DNA from: Garicola koreensis
Lineage (GTDB): Bacteria > Actinomycetota > Actinomycetes > Actinomycetales > Micrococcaceae
Length of the DNA: 64,000 nucleotides
Assembly (NCBI RefSeq): GCF_014195445.1
Contig: NZ_JACIBT010000001.1
Location: 930,001 to 994,000 of the forward strand
Reading direction: 5' to 3'
The notes under the pieces are model-generated. The model was not told the origin of the DNA and did not search any database. It worked only from the letters and a program-made list of their open reading frames with translations. Of this stretch, positions 17,974 to 26,314 are shown one piece after another (the first letter of the stretch is position 1; each line of letters starts with the position of its first letter). The position numbers and the translations under genes were made by a program.

Positions 17974-19362
17974 TCACTTCCTTTCCACGACGTCGTCGGC
18001 GAGGCGGAGTGCTTCGTCGACCACATCAAGGCCGAACAGAACGTCTTCCTCTGAGATGTTCAGCGGTGGGCAGATGTGCAGCCGGTTCATGTTCATAAAC
18101 GGCAGGGCCCCGCGGCGCCGGCACTCAGCCATGATCTCGTTCATCACCGGTGCGGTCTGTCCATAGGGAGCGATCGGTTCTCTCGTCTCACGATCTTGGA
18201 CCAGCTCGATGGCCCAGAATGCCCCGACACCGCGCACATCGCCCACCGATGGGTGCCGATCCTTCAACTCCTCAAGTCGTGGGCCGATCACTTCGGCACC
18301 CAGGCGCTGAGCGTGATCGATGACGCCCTCGTCGTCCATCGCGTTGATGGCAGCCACGGCTGCTGCCGCTGCCAGCGGATGCCCCGAATAGGTCAATCCG
18401 CCCGGATAGACTCGCTCAGCGAACGTGGCATAGATGGCATCATCCATCGCCACTCCACCCATGGGCACATATCCGGAGTTGACGCCCTTGGCAAAGGTGA
18501 CGATGTCTGGCTCCACGTTGAAGTGCTGGTGGGCGAACCACTTCCCCGCTCGGCCGAAGCCAGCCATCACCTCATCGAAGATCAGCACGATCCCGTGCTC
18601 ATCACACAGTTGCTGCACACTCTCCAAGTACCCCGGGGGCGGCAGGTAGATTCCTGCGGTGCCGGGTATGGCTTCCAGAACGATCGCAGCTACTTGGTCA
18701 GCCCCTTCCAGCATCACCACATCTCGCAGATGATTGAAGGCTCGTTCAGCTTCCTGCTTGTCGTCCTCGGCGCCGAAGTAGGACCGGTAGGTATAGGCAG
18801 GCATGAAGTGCACCACCCCATCGCTGGCCTTATCCGAGGCGAACCGACGTGGATCCCCGGTGAGGTTGATCGCCAGGTGGGTGCCGCCGTGGTATGCCCG
18901 GTATGCCGAGAGCACCTTGTGCCGACCAGTGTGCAGCCGGGCCATGCGCACCGCGTGCTCGTTCGCATCAGCCCCTCCATTGGTGAAGAAGACATGATTG
19001 ATGTCACCAGCCAGCCGCTCAACGATCAGCCGCGCGGCCTCTGAGCGGGCATCGTTGGCGTGCTGCGGAGCAACTGTGCACAGCTTCTCTGCCTGCTCTT
19101 TGATCGCCTCAATAACCTTGGGGTGCTTATGACCCAGATTCGTGAAGATCAGCTGGGAGGCAAGATCAAGAATCTTATTGCCCTCCCCGTCCCAGATCCA
19201 GGATCCTTCAGCATCAAGCACCGTCATCGGACTGATCTGGTCCTGGGCACTCCAGGAGTGGAACACGTGCTCCCGATCCAGTTCATAGGCTCGGTTTCCG
19301 GCCGCGATCTGTTCCTCTGTGATGCGTCCGTCGGTTTCCTGCCGTTGGGTCGTCTGGCTCAT
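17974..19362 (-). CDS. Class III PLP-dependent aminotransferase
   Basis: A 462-residue fold-type I aminotransferase of the omega-amino-acid group. The PLP lysine is in TFAKGVNSGYVPMGG, the phosphate-binding region includes FFTNGGADANEHAVRMAR, and the ring-stacking Asp is in LIFDEVMAGFGRAGKWF. Such enzymes move the terminal amino group of beta-alanine, GABA, taurine or similar compounds to pyruvate or 2-oxoglutarate. Next to mmsA, beta-alanine or 3-aminoisobutyrate is the simplest guess. GAGGAA precedes the ATG. It follows mmsA after 44 bases and is followed by the small membrane protein after 3 bases. Confidence 0.88.
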   Translation of the reverse strand: MSQTTQRQETDGRITEEQIAAGNRAYELDREHVFHSWSAQDQISPMTVLDAEGSWIWDGEGNKILDLASQLIFTNLGHKHPKVIEAIKEQAEKLCTVAPQHANDARSEAARLIVERLAGDINHVFFTNGGADANEHAVRMARLHTGRHKVLSAYRAYHGGTHLAINLTGDPRRFASDKASDGVVHFMPAYTYRSYFGAEDDKQEAERAFNHLRDVVMLEGADQVAAIVLEAIPGTAGIYLPPPGYLESVQQLCDEHGIVLIFDEVMAGFGRAGKWFAHQHFNVEPDIVTFAKGVNSGYVPMGGVAMDDAIYATFAERVYPGGLTYSGHPLAAAAAVAAINAMDDEGVIDHAQRLGAEVIGPRLEELKDRHPSVGDVRGVGAFWAIELVQDRETREPIAPYGQTAPVMNEIMAECRRRGALPFMNMNRLHICPPLNISEEDVLFGLDVVDEALRLADDVVERK

Positions 19363-19406
19363 AGTTCCTCGTTTCGTCCTCGGTCAGCCTCTGTGGTCCC
19401 TGGCGC

Positions 19407-20891
19407 TCAGTTGCTCTGTGGGAAGCCCAGTTCCAGTCCACCCTCAGCCGGGTCGCCCCAGCGGGAGGTCACCACTTTTCCGCGGGTGTAGAAATTCACG
19501 CCTTCCATGCCGTGGGCGTGGGTGTCTCCAAAGAGCGAGTTCTTCCAGCCGCCGAAGGAGTAGTAGGCCATCGGCACCGGGATCGGCACGTTGACGCCGA
19601 TCATCCCCACTTGGACATCCATTTCGAAGTGCCGGGCCGCAGCGCCGTCGCGGGTGAAGATCGCAGTGCCGTTGCCGTAGGGGTTGTCGTTGATCAGCTC
19701 CAGGGCTTCGTCGTAGGTCTCAGCACGCACCACAGCCAAGACGGGGCCGAATATCTCATCCTGGTACGCCTTCATCGCTGGGGTCACCCGATCCAACAGA
19801 GTCGGCCCCAGGAAAGCTGCCTCGGGCTGGTCCGACTCAGACCAGGTGCGGCCATCGACCACCAGGCTGGCCCCTTCAGCCTCGGCGCCGTCGACGTACC
19901 CGCGGACCTTGTCCCGATGATCACGGGAGATCAGCGGGCCCATGTCTGGGTTGTCCCCCTGCATGGTCAGGCCCCGTGTTCGTTCGGCGATCTTGTTCAC
20001 CAGTTCATCGGCGATATCCCCTACGGCGATCACCACCGAGATCGCCATGCACCGCTCCCCCGCAGAACCGTACCCAGCTGAGACGGCGCTGTCGGCGGCA
20101 CGATCAAGATTGGCATCTGGCAGCACCAGCATGTGGTTCTTCGCGCCACCCAAAGCTTGGACACGCTTCCCGGTGGAAGTGCCGGTCTGGTAGACGTGCT
20201 GAGCAACAGGGGTGGAGCCGACGAAGGAGACTGCTTCGATGTCCGGGTGGTGAAGCAGTCCGTTGACGGCATCCTTGCCGCCGTGCAGCACATTGACCAC
20301 CCCATCGGGGAGCCCGGCCTCCTTCCACAGCTGGACCTGCCAGTTCACCGCGCTGGGGTCCTTCTCGCTGGGCTTGATCACCACGGTGTTGCCAGTGGCT
20401 ACCGCGATGGGAGTGAACCACATCGGCACCATAGCGGGGAAGTTGAACGGAGTGATGATTGCCACCGGTCCCAGCGGGTGACGAGACGAGGTGACATCTA
20501 CTGCGGTGGAAGCATTCTGGGTCGCTGAGCCCTTCATCAGATGCGGGAGACCGCAGGCGAACTCCACAACTTCCAATCCTCGGGTGACTTCGCCCAGGGC
20601 ATCAGAGTGGACCTTCCCGTGCTCGCGGGAAATGATGGCAGCCAGCTCATCCTTCCGGGCGTTCAGCAGCTCCCGGTAACGAAACAGTATTTGGACACGA
20701 CGGGAGAGCGACAAGGACTTCCAGGATTCGAAAGCTGTTTTGGCGGCGCCGACCGCTTGGTCCACCTCAGCAGTGGACGCCAGCGGGATGCGCGCCACCA
20801 CCTCTCCGGAGGCCGGATTCTCCACCTCGGCGGTCTTGGAGTCTGCGGGCATAACCTCTTGGCCGTTGATCAGATGTGGTGTGTTAGTCAT
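19407..20891 (-). CDS. mmsA: Methylmalonate-semialdehyde dehydrogenase, CoA-acylating
   Basis: A 494-residue aldehyde dehydrogenase of the MmsA type, which turns malonate or methylmalonate semialdehyde and CoA into acetyl- or propionyl-CoA with release of CO2. Typical features are PFNFPAMVPMWFTPIAVATG, FVGSTPVAQHVYQTG, the nucleophile Cys in GSAGERCMAISV and the family C-terminus GVNFYTRGKVVTSRW. It would take the product of the aminotransferase. First gene of a minus-strand operon that faces the PucR-type regulator across an 85-base gap. ATG chosen at 20891; the longer open frame upstream overlaps the regulator and is not supported. Confidence 0.92.
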   Translation of the reverse strand: MTNTPHLINGQEVMPADSKTAEVENPASGEVVARIPLASTAEVDQAVGAAKTAFESWKSLSLSRRVQILFRYRELLNARKDELAAIISREHGKVHSDALGEVTRGLEVVEFACGLPHLMKGSATQNASTAVDVTSSRHPLGPVAIITPFNFPAMVPMWFTPIAVATGNTVVIKPSEKDPSAVNWQVQLWKEAGLPDGVVNVLHGGKDAVNGLLHHPDIEAVSFVGSTPVAQHVYQTGTSTGKRVQALGGAKNHMLVLPDANLDRAADSAVSAGYGSAGERCMAISVVIAVGDIADELVNKIAERTRGLTMQGDNPDMGPLISRDHRDKVRGYVDGAEAEGASLVVDGRTWSESDQPEAAFLGPTLLDRVTPAMKAYQDEIFGPVLAVVRAETYDEALELINDNPYGNGTAIFTRDGAAARHFEMDVQVGMIGVNVPIPVPMAYYSFGGWKNSLFGDTHAHGMEGVNFYTRGKVVTSRWGDPAEGGLELGFPQSN

Positions 20892-20938
20892 GGTTCCATC
20901 ATCAGCGACATCGTGCCCGTGATCACAGTGACAGGATG

Positions 20939-20976
20939 TTGGCTTCTTCCGGTATTTTCTTACATACTGTAAACCT
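20939..20976 (+). promoter_or_regulatory. Divergent promoter/operator between mmsA and pucR-type gene
   Basis: TTACA-TAC-TGTAA (20960-20972) is a perfect inverted repeat with 5-bp arms. It overlaps a TACTGT hexamer (20965-20970) that ends six bases before the regulator ATG. An upstream TTGGCT lies at 20939-20944. The overlap suggests autoregulation, and the same site could control mmsA on the other strand. Confidence 0.5.
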
Positions 20977-22296
20977 ATGAGGAGAACGCCGGAGGCCGCG
21001 CAGCTCAAAGTCTCAGACGTGGTGGGACTGCCGCCCTTTCTCGAGGCCCCTTGGCAGCTGCTGACGCCCACCGCAGACCTCTCTGCACCTGTTCGATGGG
21101 TTCACACCATCGATGATCCCCGGCCAGCGGCACTGCTGCAGGGCCAGGAGTTCGTGCTCTCCACACTGTCCCGATTCACCGAAGAGAGAACCGATCTAGT
21201 TGCTTCCCTGCGGACGTACCTGAACGACCTCGACTCAGTCCAGACCTCAGCGCTGGCTGTTGAGATCCTCTCCGACCGTCACCGGCTGCTTCAGGCGCTG
21301 CGCACCGTGGTGGAGGAAAGACTCTCAGAGACGGAACGGTGTCTGCCGGTCATTCTGTTCACCGAACAGGTGCGATTCGTGGACATCACCGAACACTTCC
21401 ATCGGTTCCTCGTCGCTCGGCACATTGCCCACGAGTCCAGTGCCGATTCCTACGACCCGCTTCTCGAAGCTTCTACCCATCTCATCGGTGATATCGCAGG
21501 TGGGCAGCTCGACTCCGTGGAGGAAGCAGCTCAGCGGTCCCAGATGCTGGGCATGGCTGCCACCGCCCACTACAGAAGTCTGTTGCTTCGCTTCCGTCCG
21601 ACCCGGACTCTGGCTGCTGCAGAACGGTCCAGGGCCCACGAAATGGTCGCACAAACGGTGCGAGCAGTCTCGTCACGCTCACAGACCCGGGCGCTGGCCG
21701 GTGAATCGCCCTTCAACGACCTGGGAATACTGCTGGCACTGCCCCACGGCGCGGGTGACTCCGCCGAATCAACCTTCTGCACAGCGCTGCGGCATGCCAC
21801 AGATGCTGCTCGAGCACCCGACGCCCTTCCGACCTTCGTCATCGCCTCCGGTAACCCCAGCTCGACCATCCTGGGGGCAGTGGCCGAATTGGAATCAGCC
21901 CACCATGTGCTGTCCAGCTTGGAGACTGTCCTTCCGCGCAGTGAGCGCTTCCCGGGATTGAGCGATGCCGCCGCCGACCGCGGATACTGGAAGGCGTCTG
22001 ACTTAGGCGCCCTGGGGCTGGTGGCCCGGCTGAATGATCCGGAGGCTGCCCGGTGGTTCGTCTCGGCTCAGCTGGGCCGGATACGTGGACCCCACGCCGC
22101 AGAGCTGCGATCACTGATCAGGGCCTTGGCCTCCCCCACCGGCACCAAGGCCGAGCTCGCCTCACAGCTGGGAATCAGTCGACCAACGCTGTACTCGCGG
22201 ATGCGTCGGCTGGAGCGTCTGATTGGGCGGAAGCTGGACGACGACGTGCTTCAGGCACTGCACCTTGCCCTCTTGGTAGAGGACCTGCACTGCTGA
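20977..22296 (+). CDS. PucR/CdaR-family transcriptional regulator
   Basis: A 439-residue regulator. The N-terminal PucR-like domain begins LKVSDVVGLPPFLEAPWQLLTP. A long middle region carries no recognised ligand motif, and the C-terminal HTH_30 domain reads TKAELASQLGISRPTLYSRM. Members control purine, amino-acid and carbohydrate catabolic genes, mostly as activators. Divergent placement from the mmsA operon makes it the likely local regulator. There is no ribosome binding site before the ATG; TACTGT ends six bases upstream, so the transcript is probably leaderless. Confidence 0.87.
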   Translation: MRRTPEAAQLKVSDVVGLPPFLEAPWQLLTPTADLSAPVRWVHTIDDPRPAALLQGQEFVLSTLSRFTEERTDLVASLRTYLNDLDSVQTSALAVEILSDRHRLLQALRTVVEERLSETERCLPVILFTEQVRFVDITEHFHRFLVARHIAHESSADSYDPLLEASTHLIGDIAGGQLDSVEEAAQRSQMLGMAATAHYRSLLLRFRPTRTLAAAERSRAHEMVAQTVRAVSSRSQTRALAGESPFNDLGILLALPHGAGDSAESTFCTALRHATDAARAPDALPTFVIASGNPSSTILGAVAELESAHHVLSSLETVLPRSERFPGLSDAAADRGYWKASDLGALGLVARLNDPEAARWFVSAQLGRIRGPHAAELRSLIRALASPTGTKAELASQLGISRPTLYSRMRRLERLIGRKLDDDVLQALHLALLVEDLHC

Positions 22297-22308
22297 AGGG
22301 TCTGCGCA

Positions 22309-23841
22309 TCAGGTCTCGGCACCCAAATTGCCGGAGAGTCGGCCGTGGCGTGCCGCGCTGTCGGGGTCCATGCCCAGGATGGTGACCGTCTTGCCGCGGG
22401 CCTCGTACTTGGTCTGCACCGCGTCCAGGGCAGCCACCGTGGAGGCGTCCCAGATGCGAGCCTTGGAGAAGTCGATGACCACGTGATCGGGGTCGCCGCT
22501 GTAGTCGAACTGGTAGACCAGGTCGTTGGAGGAGGCGAAGAACAGCTCCCCTTCCACCTGGTAGAGCCGCTTGCCGTCGTCGTCGTTGGTGTCACGCCGG
22601 GTCACCGTGGTGAAGCGCGAGACCCGGTGGGCGAAGAGCACCATGGCCACCAGCACCCCGACGACGACGCCGTAGGCCAAGTTGCTGGTCCAGACGGTGA
22701 CCACCACGGTGGAGAGCATCACCGTGGTTTCGGATTTGGGCATCCGGCGCAGCGTGGAAGGCCGCACCGAGTGCCAGTCGAAGGTGGCCCAGGAGACGAA
22801 GATCATCACTGCCACCAACGCCGACATCGGAATGATCGCCACCACATCACCGAGGGCCACCACCAGAATCAGCAGGAAGGTCCCGGCCAAGAAGGTGGAG
22901 AGCCGGGTGCGGGCGCCGGAGGCCTTGACGTTGATCATGGTCTGGCCGATCATCGCGCAGCCGCCCATCCCGCCGAAGAAGCCGGTGATCACGTTCGCCA
23001 CGCCCTGCGCCCAGGACTCGCGGGTCTTATTCGAGTGAGTGTCGGTGACGTCGTCGACCAGCTTCGCGGTCAGCAGCGACTCCAGAATCCCCACCACGGC
23101 CATGGCCAGCGCATAGGGGGCGATGATCTGGACGGTCTGGAGGGTGAACGGCACATCAGGGATGAGCAGCTGCGGCAGCGAATCCGGCAGCTCACCCTCA
23201 TCGCCGACGGTGGGTACTGCGATCGCCGTGGTCACTGTGATGGCGGTGAGCACCACGATGGCCACCAGCGGTGCCGGCACCGTCTTGGTCAGCCGGGGGA
23301 AGAGCATAATGATCGCCAGCCCCAGCAGCACCAGCGGGTAGACCACCCACGGCACATCGATCAGATACGGCAGCTGGGCGATGAAGATCAGGATCGCCAG
23401 GGCGTTGACGAAGCCGACCATGACCGAGCGCGGGATGAACCGCATCAGCTTCGCCACGCCCAACACACCGAGCAGGACCTGCAGGATCCCGCCGAGGATG
23501 ACCGTGGCGATCAGATAGTCCAGGCCGTGCTCGCGCACCACTGGGGCGATGACCAGGGCGATGGCGCCGGTGGCAGCTGAGATCATGGCCGGTCGTCCGC
23601 CCAGGAACGCGATGGAGACTGCCATGGTGAAGGAGGCGAAGAGCCCGACCCTGGGGTCGACGCCAGCGATGATGGAGAAGGCGATCGATTCCGGGATCAG
23701 CGCCAGGGCGACCACCAGACCCGCCAGCACCTCGGTGCGCAGCCGGCGCGGCGACTTCAGGGCGGCCAGAATCGAGTGCGAACGATCAACCTCCGGTGCG
23801 CCTGAGACGCGAGTCGGCGCAGAGTCGGACGGCTGTGACAC
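22309..23841 (-). CDS. SulP-family anion transporter with STAS domain
   Basis: A 510-residue SLC26/SulP protein. It has 10-14 predicted membrane segments starting with [20 protein letters not shown] (the family signature) and a C-terminal STAS domain (about residues 410-505, with [20 protein letters not shown]). Bacterial members carry sulfate, bicarbonate or dicarboxylates, usually with sodium or protons; the substrate cannot be told. GTG start at 23841, preceded by AAGGAG; a TTG 15 bases upstream is in frame but less likely. The gene runs towards the PucR-type gene, with 12 bases between the two stops. Confidence 0.92.
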   Translation of the reverse strand: MSQPSDSAPTRVSGAPEVDRSHSILAALKSPRRLRTEVLAGLVVALALIPESIAFSIIAGVDPRVGLFASFTMAVSIAFLGGRPAMISAATGAIALVIAPVVREHGLDYLIATVILGGILQVLLGVLGVAKLMRFIPRSVMVGFVNALAILIFIAQLPYLIDVPWVVYPLVLLGLAIIMLFPRLTKTVPAPLVAIVVLTAITVTTAIAVPTVGDEGELPDSLPQLLIPDVPFTLQTVQIIAPYALAMAVVGILESLLTAKLVDDVTDTHSNKTRESWAQGVANVITGFFGGMGGCAMIGQTMINVKASGARTRLSTFLAGTFLLILVVALGDVVAIIPMSALVAVMIFVSWATFDWHSVRPSTLRRMPKSETTVMLSTVVVTVWTSNLAYGVVVGVLVAMVLFAHRVSRFTTVTRRDTNDDDGKRLYQVEGELFFASSNDLVYQFDYSGDPDHVVIDFSKARIWDASTVAALDAVQTKYEARGKTVTILGMDPDSAARHGRLSGNLGAET

Positions 23842-23915
23842 AGGATTCTCCTTCAACGGCGAGCGCTGCCTGCCCGGCAGGATCAGCGAGCGAGTGGGCC
23901 CCAGATGCGGAATGC

Positions 23916-23946
23916 AAAAAAGCCGCCGATCGCCATGATCAGCGGC
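23916..23946 (-). terminator. Rho-independent terminator after tRNA-Lys
   Basis: On the minus strand, a 10-bp stem (GCCGCTGATC / GATCGGCGGC, one wobble or mismatch) with a 5-base loop is followed by six T. It starts 26 bases after the 3' end of tRNA-Lys and is the clearest intrinsic terminator in the window. Confidence 0.9.
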
Positions 23947-23972
23947 CTGATTGCCAATGTGAACGATCTGAG

Positions 23973-24046
23973 TGGGCCCCCCGGGACTCGAACCCGGAAC
24001 CTACAGATTAAGAGTCTGGTGCTCTAACCAGTTGAGCTAGAGGCCC
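23973..24046 (-). tRNA. tRNA-Lys (anticodon CTT)
   Basis: A cloverleaf on the minus strand: acceptor GGGCCTC/GGGGCCC with one G-T pair, anticodon loop CTCTTAA giving CTT, and T-arm GGGTTCGAGTCCC. CCA is not encoded. A T-tract terminator follows. Confidence 0.95.
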
Positions 24047-24203
24047 GCACCTCGTCAGAGGTTCACATGAAAACGTCCCCCAGCTCCGTGGGCAACGACA
24101 AGTCAGCCTATCACCGCTTCAGCGCACTGCGCCACTTCAGGATCAGTGATCCGTGTCTCGGTGCACTTGCCCAGGGATGTTGCTGGCTCAGGGCTGTGTC
24201 TGC

Positions 24204-24758
24204 TCAGGGCTGTGTCTGTTCCACCTGGTCCATGAAATGGTCCAGAAAGTCGTAGAAGTCTTCCACGTCCAAGTGCTGACGCACTGACAGGCCCGGCACT
24301 TGGGGAAACTGCACCACCGGATCCACGCGGAGAGTGAGCCGCCGTCCGGTGGAGAAGAGAATCTCAACCGATGACTCATCGGTGGCCATACCGGCCAGGT
24401 TGGTGAGGTTCAGCAGCGCGGGCACCTCGGCGATGGCCACAGCGTCGTCGTACTCCCCCAGTCGGTCCAGCACCTGATCGGTGTCCACCGGGCAGAGCAC
24501 AAGCTCCACCGGCTCTCGGCGGTAGCCGATGAGCAGACCCGCAGCCCGAGCCACCGCCTCCTGAACGGAGACCTCGGCCTCTCCGGGGCCTGCAGCACTG
24601 GGTGCGGCGTCGTCGTCGGGCTGGGTGGACTGATCCACCATGTTGCGCGCGTAGAGCAGGTTGTAGGAGCCGAAGTTCATCACCGAGGCGTCAAAGACTC
24701 CGCGCAGGGCGGCGACGACGCGTTCCTCCTCGCGGGTGCGCTCAGTGTGTATGACCAT
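24204..24758 (-). CDS. Uncharacterised protein, divergent from peroxiredoxin gene
   Basis: A 184-residue soluble acidic protein that I do not recognise. The N-terminus (MVIHTERTREEERVVAALRG) is helical. An acidic linker rich in Asp and Ala lies at about 50-65, and the end is helical (VRQHLDVEDFYDFLDHFMDQ). No enzyme motif or membrane helix is visible. ATG at 24758 is chosen because TACACT ends six bases upstream with no ribosome binding site, the same layout as other leaderless genes here; a GTG two codons earlier is less likely. It shares a short divergent promoter region with the peroxiredoxin gene. Confidence 0.7.
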   Translation of the reverse strand: MVIHTERTREEERVVAALRGVFDASVMNFGSYNLLYARNMVDQSTQPDDDAAPSAAGPGEAEVSVQEAVARAAGLLIGYRREPVELVLCPVDTDQVLDRLGEYDDAVAIAEVPALLNLTNLAGMATDESSVEILFSTGRRLTLRVDPVVQFPQVPGLSVRQHLDVEDFYDFLDHFMDQVEQTQP

Positions 24759-24832
24759 AGTCACAGTGTAGAGATCTCAGGTCACGCGCAGATAAAGTGA
24801 GGTCATACCCACAACCGATGAAGGAGACACCT

Positions 24833-25300
24833 ATGAGCACGCGCCTGGCGCCCGGCGATGCCGCACCGGACTTCACCCTCACCGCGCAGGACGGCAGCAC
24901 CGTCTCGCTCGGTGACTACCGCGGGCAGAAGGTGATCGTCTACTTCTACCCGAAGGCCGCCACACCCGGCTGCACCACCGAGGCCTGCGACTTCCGCGAC
25001 TCCCTGACTGCTCTGCAGGCTGCCGGTTATCAGGTGCTCGGAGTGTCCCCGGACCCGGTGAGCGCACTGAAGAAGTTCTCCGACGACGAGTCGCTGACCT
25101 TCCCGCTGCTGGCCGATGAGGATCATGCGGTGGCCGAGTCCTACGGGGCATGGGGTGAGAAGAAGAACTACGGCCGGGTCTCCGAAGGACTGATCCGCTC
25201 CACAGTGGTGATCGATGAGCAGGGCCGCGTGGAGCTGGGTCAGTACAACGTCAAGGCCACCGGTCACGTGGCTCGGTTGCGCGACAAGCTCGCAGCCTGA
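24833..25300 (+). CDS. bcp: Thioredoxin-dependent thiol peroxidase, BCP/PrxQ type
   Basis: A 155-residue peroxiredoxin that reduces hydroperoxides in the cytoplasm. The peroxidatic Cys47 is in PKAATPGCT, and the resolving Cys52 lies five residues on (TEAC), the atypical 2-Cys arrangement of the PrxQ group. FPLLADEDHAVAESYGAWGEK is also typical. AAGGAGA lies six bases before the ATG at 24833; the earlier in-frame ATG overlaps this site and is rejected. Confidence 0.94.
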   Translation: MSTRLAPGDAAPDFTLTAQDGSTVSLGDYRGQKVIVYFYPKAATPGCTTEACDFRDSLTALQAAGYQVLGVSPDPVSALKKFSDDESLTFPLLADEDHAVAESYGAWGEKKNYGRVSEGLIRSTVVIDEQGRVELGQYNVKATGHVARLRDKLAA

Positions 25301-25347
25301 ATCCTTGTAGACTGAGGCGTCGTCGTCATCTGTGCGGCGATGCTTGA

Positions 25348-25428
<81 letters not shown>

Positions 25429-25544
25429 CACGGGCGCTGCCGGCCTTGGGAGGCTTCGTCTTCGTCCAGTCGCCGGCATCGACCGCGACGAGGCCTGAAA
25501 ACCGCAGTCCGCCGTGCCGATTCGGCCCCTCCATAGTCAGCGGT

Positions 25545-25862
25545 TCAGCGGTCGAGCCGGTCTTGCCAGTATCTCGGCTTACGTCGCTCGTGCGCGTAGG
25601 CGAGGATCACGAAGCTGGTATCGGCGAGGTAGTAGAGCACCCGGTACGGGAACACCGGAACCGCCATGCTGCGCACAGTCGGACTGTCCACCCAGTCGGG
25701 AAACATGGGCGCGGAGCGCGGCCAGTCGGAGATACGGGCTATCGCCTCGTCAATAGCGTCGTAGAAGTCCTCGCCCAAGCCTGGTTCCCGGTCGTCGTAC
25801 CAGTACGCGGCTTCGCGGAGTTCATCGCGCGCCTCGGGATGCTCGCGCCTTTCCACCCTCAC
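25545..25862 (-). CDS. RelE/ParE-family toxin
   Basis: A 105-residue protein of the RelE/ParE fold. It shows EARDELREAAYWYDDREPGLGEDFYDAIDEAI, then the core strand VFPYRVLYYLADTSFVILAYAHERRKPRYW, which is the family signature. ParE members poison gyrase and RelE members cut mRNA; the pattern here looks ParE-like, but the target is not certain. Start overlaps the antitoxin stop by ATGA, so toxin follows antitoxin in one transcript. It lies 116 bases downstream of tRNA-Leu on the opposite strand. Confidence 0.85.
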   Translation of the reverse strand: MRVERREHPEARDELREAAYWYDDREPGLGEDFYDAIDEAIARISDWPRSAPMFPDWVDSPTVRSMAVPVFPYRVLYYLADTSFVILAYAHERRKPRYWQDRLDR

Positions 25863-26113
25863 TTGCGGCGGGCTGCCAACTCGGCCCGCAACTGGGCGTG
25901 CGACTCGTCCACGTCCACCAATTCGACCTTGCCGCTTTCAACGTCGTCAATGCGACGCCGAAGCTCGGAACGCCAGGCCGCATCGACCTCGGCCTGATCC
26001 ACGTTCGCATCCTCAGTGTCGAGGCTTCGCAGGCCGCGATGGATCACGGCAACACGATCATGCTCATCGAGAGCGAGGAGCGCCTGCTCGACTTCCTCGA
26101 CATTCATGAACAT
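25859..26113 (-). CDS. Antitoxin of the ParE-type pair (addiction module component family)
   Basis: An 84-residue acidic protein with the pattern of addiction-module antitoxins of the TIGR02574 kind: an N-terminal helix (NVEEVEQALLALDEHDRVAV), a central WRSELRRRIDDVESGKVELV and an Arg/Ala-rich C-terminal helix (HAQLRAELAARRK). It would neutralise the toxin encoded after it. ATG at 26113 has TACACT ending six bases upstream (leaderless layout). An alternative ATG at 26107 has AGGA eight bases before it, so either is possible. Confidence 0.8.
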   Translation of the reverse strand: MFMNVEEVEQALLALDEHDRVAVIHRGLRSLDTEDANVDQAEVDAAWRSELRRRIDDVESGKVELVDVDESHAQLRAELAARRK

Positions 26114-26212
26114 AGTCCTAGTGTACGCCGCACGACCGACACAAGCCGGCAACGGTGCTGTGCTTCACGTGACGGCACGGTCATCCTCCTGCGGGGGCGG
26201 TAGCATTGCCCC

Positions 26213-26314
26213 GTGCCGTTTTCAGCATCCTTCCTCACGCAGCCGCCCGGTCTCGCAGTGCCGGGTTCCACAGCTGCCAGGCGCCCGAGCTTGACGATTC
26301 GGTGGCGCCGATGA
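26213..26314 (+). CDS. Candidate leaderless upstream ORF coupled to the solute-binding protein
   Basis: A 33-residue frame from GTG to TGA. TAGCAT (26201-26206) ends six bases before the GTG, the same layout as the other leaderless starts in this window. The TGA overlaps the ATG of the next gene as ATGA. The peptide is Pro/Arg-rich (it begins VPFSASFLTQPPGL) and has no known motif. It may serve only to carry ribosomes to the downstream start, which has no ribosome binding site. It is too short for homology to decide; the evidence is positional only. Confidence 0.4.
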   Translation: MPFSASFLTQPPGLAVPGSTAARRPSLTIRWRR

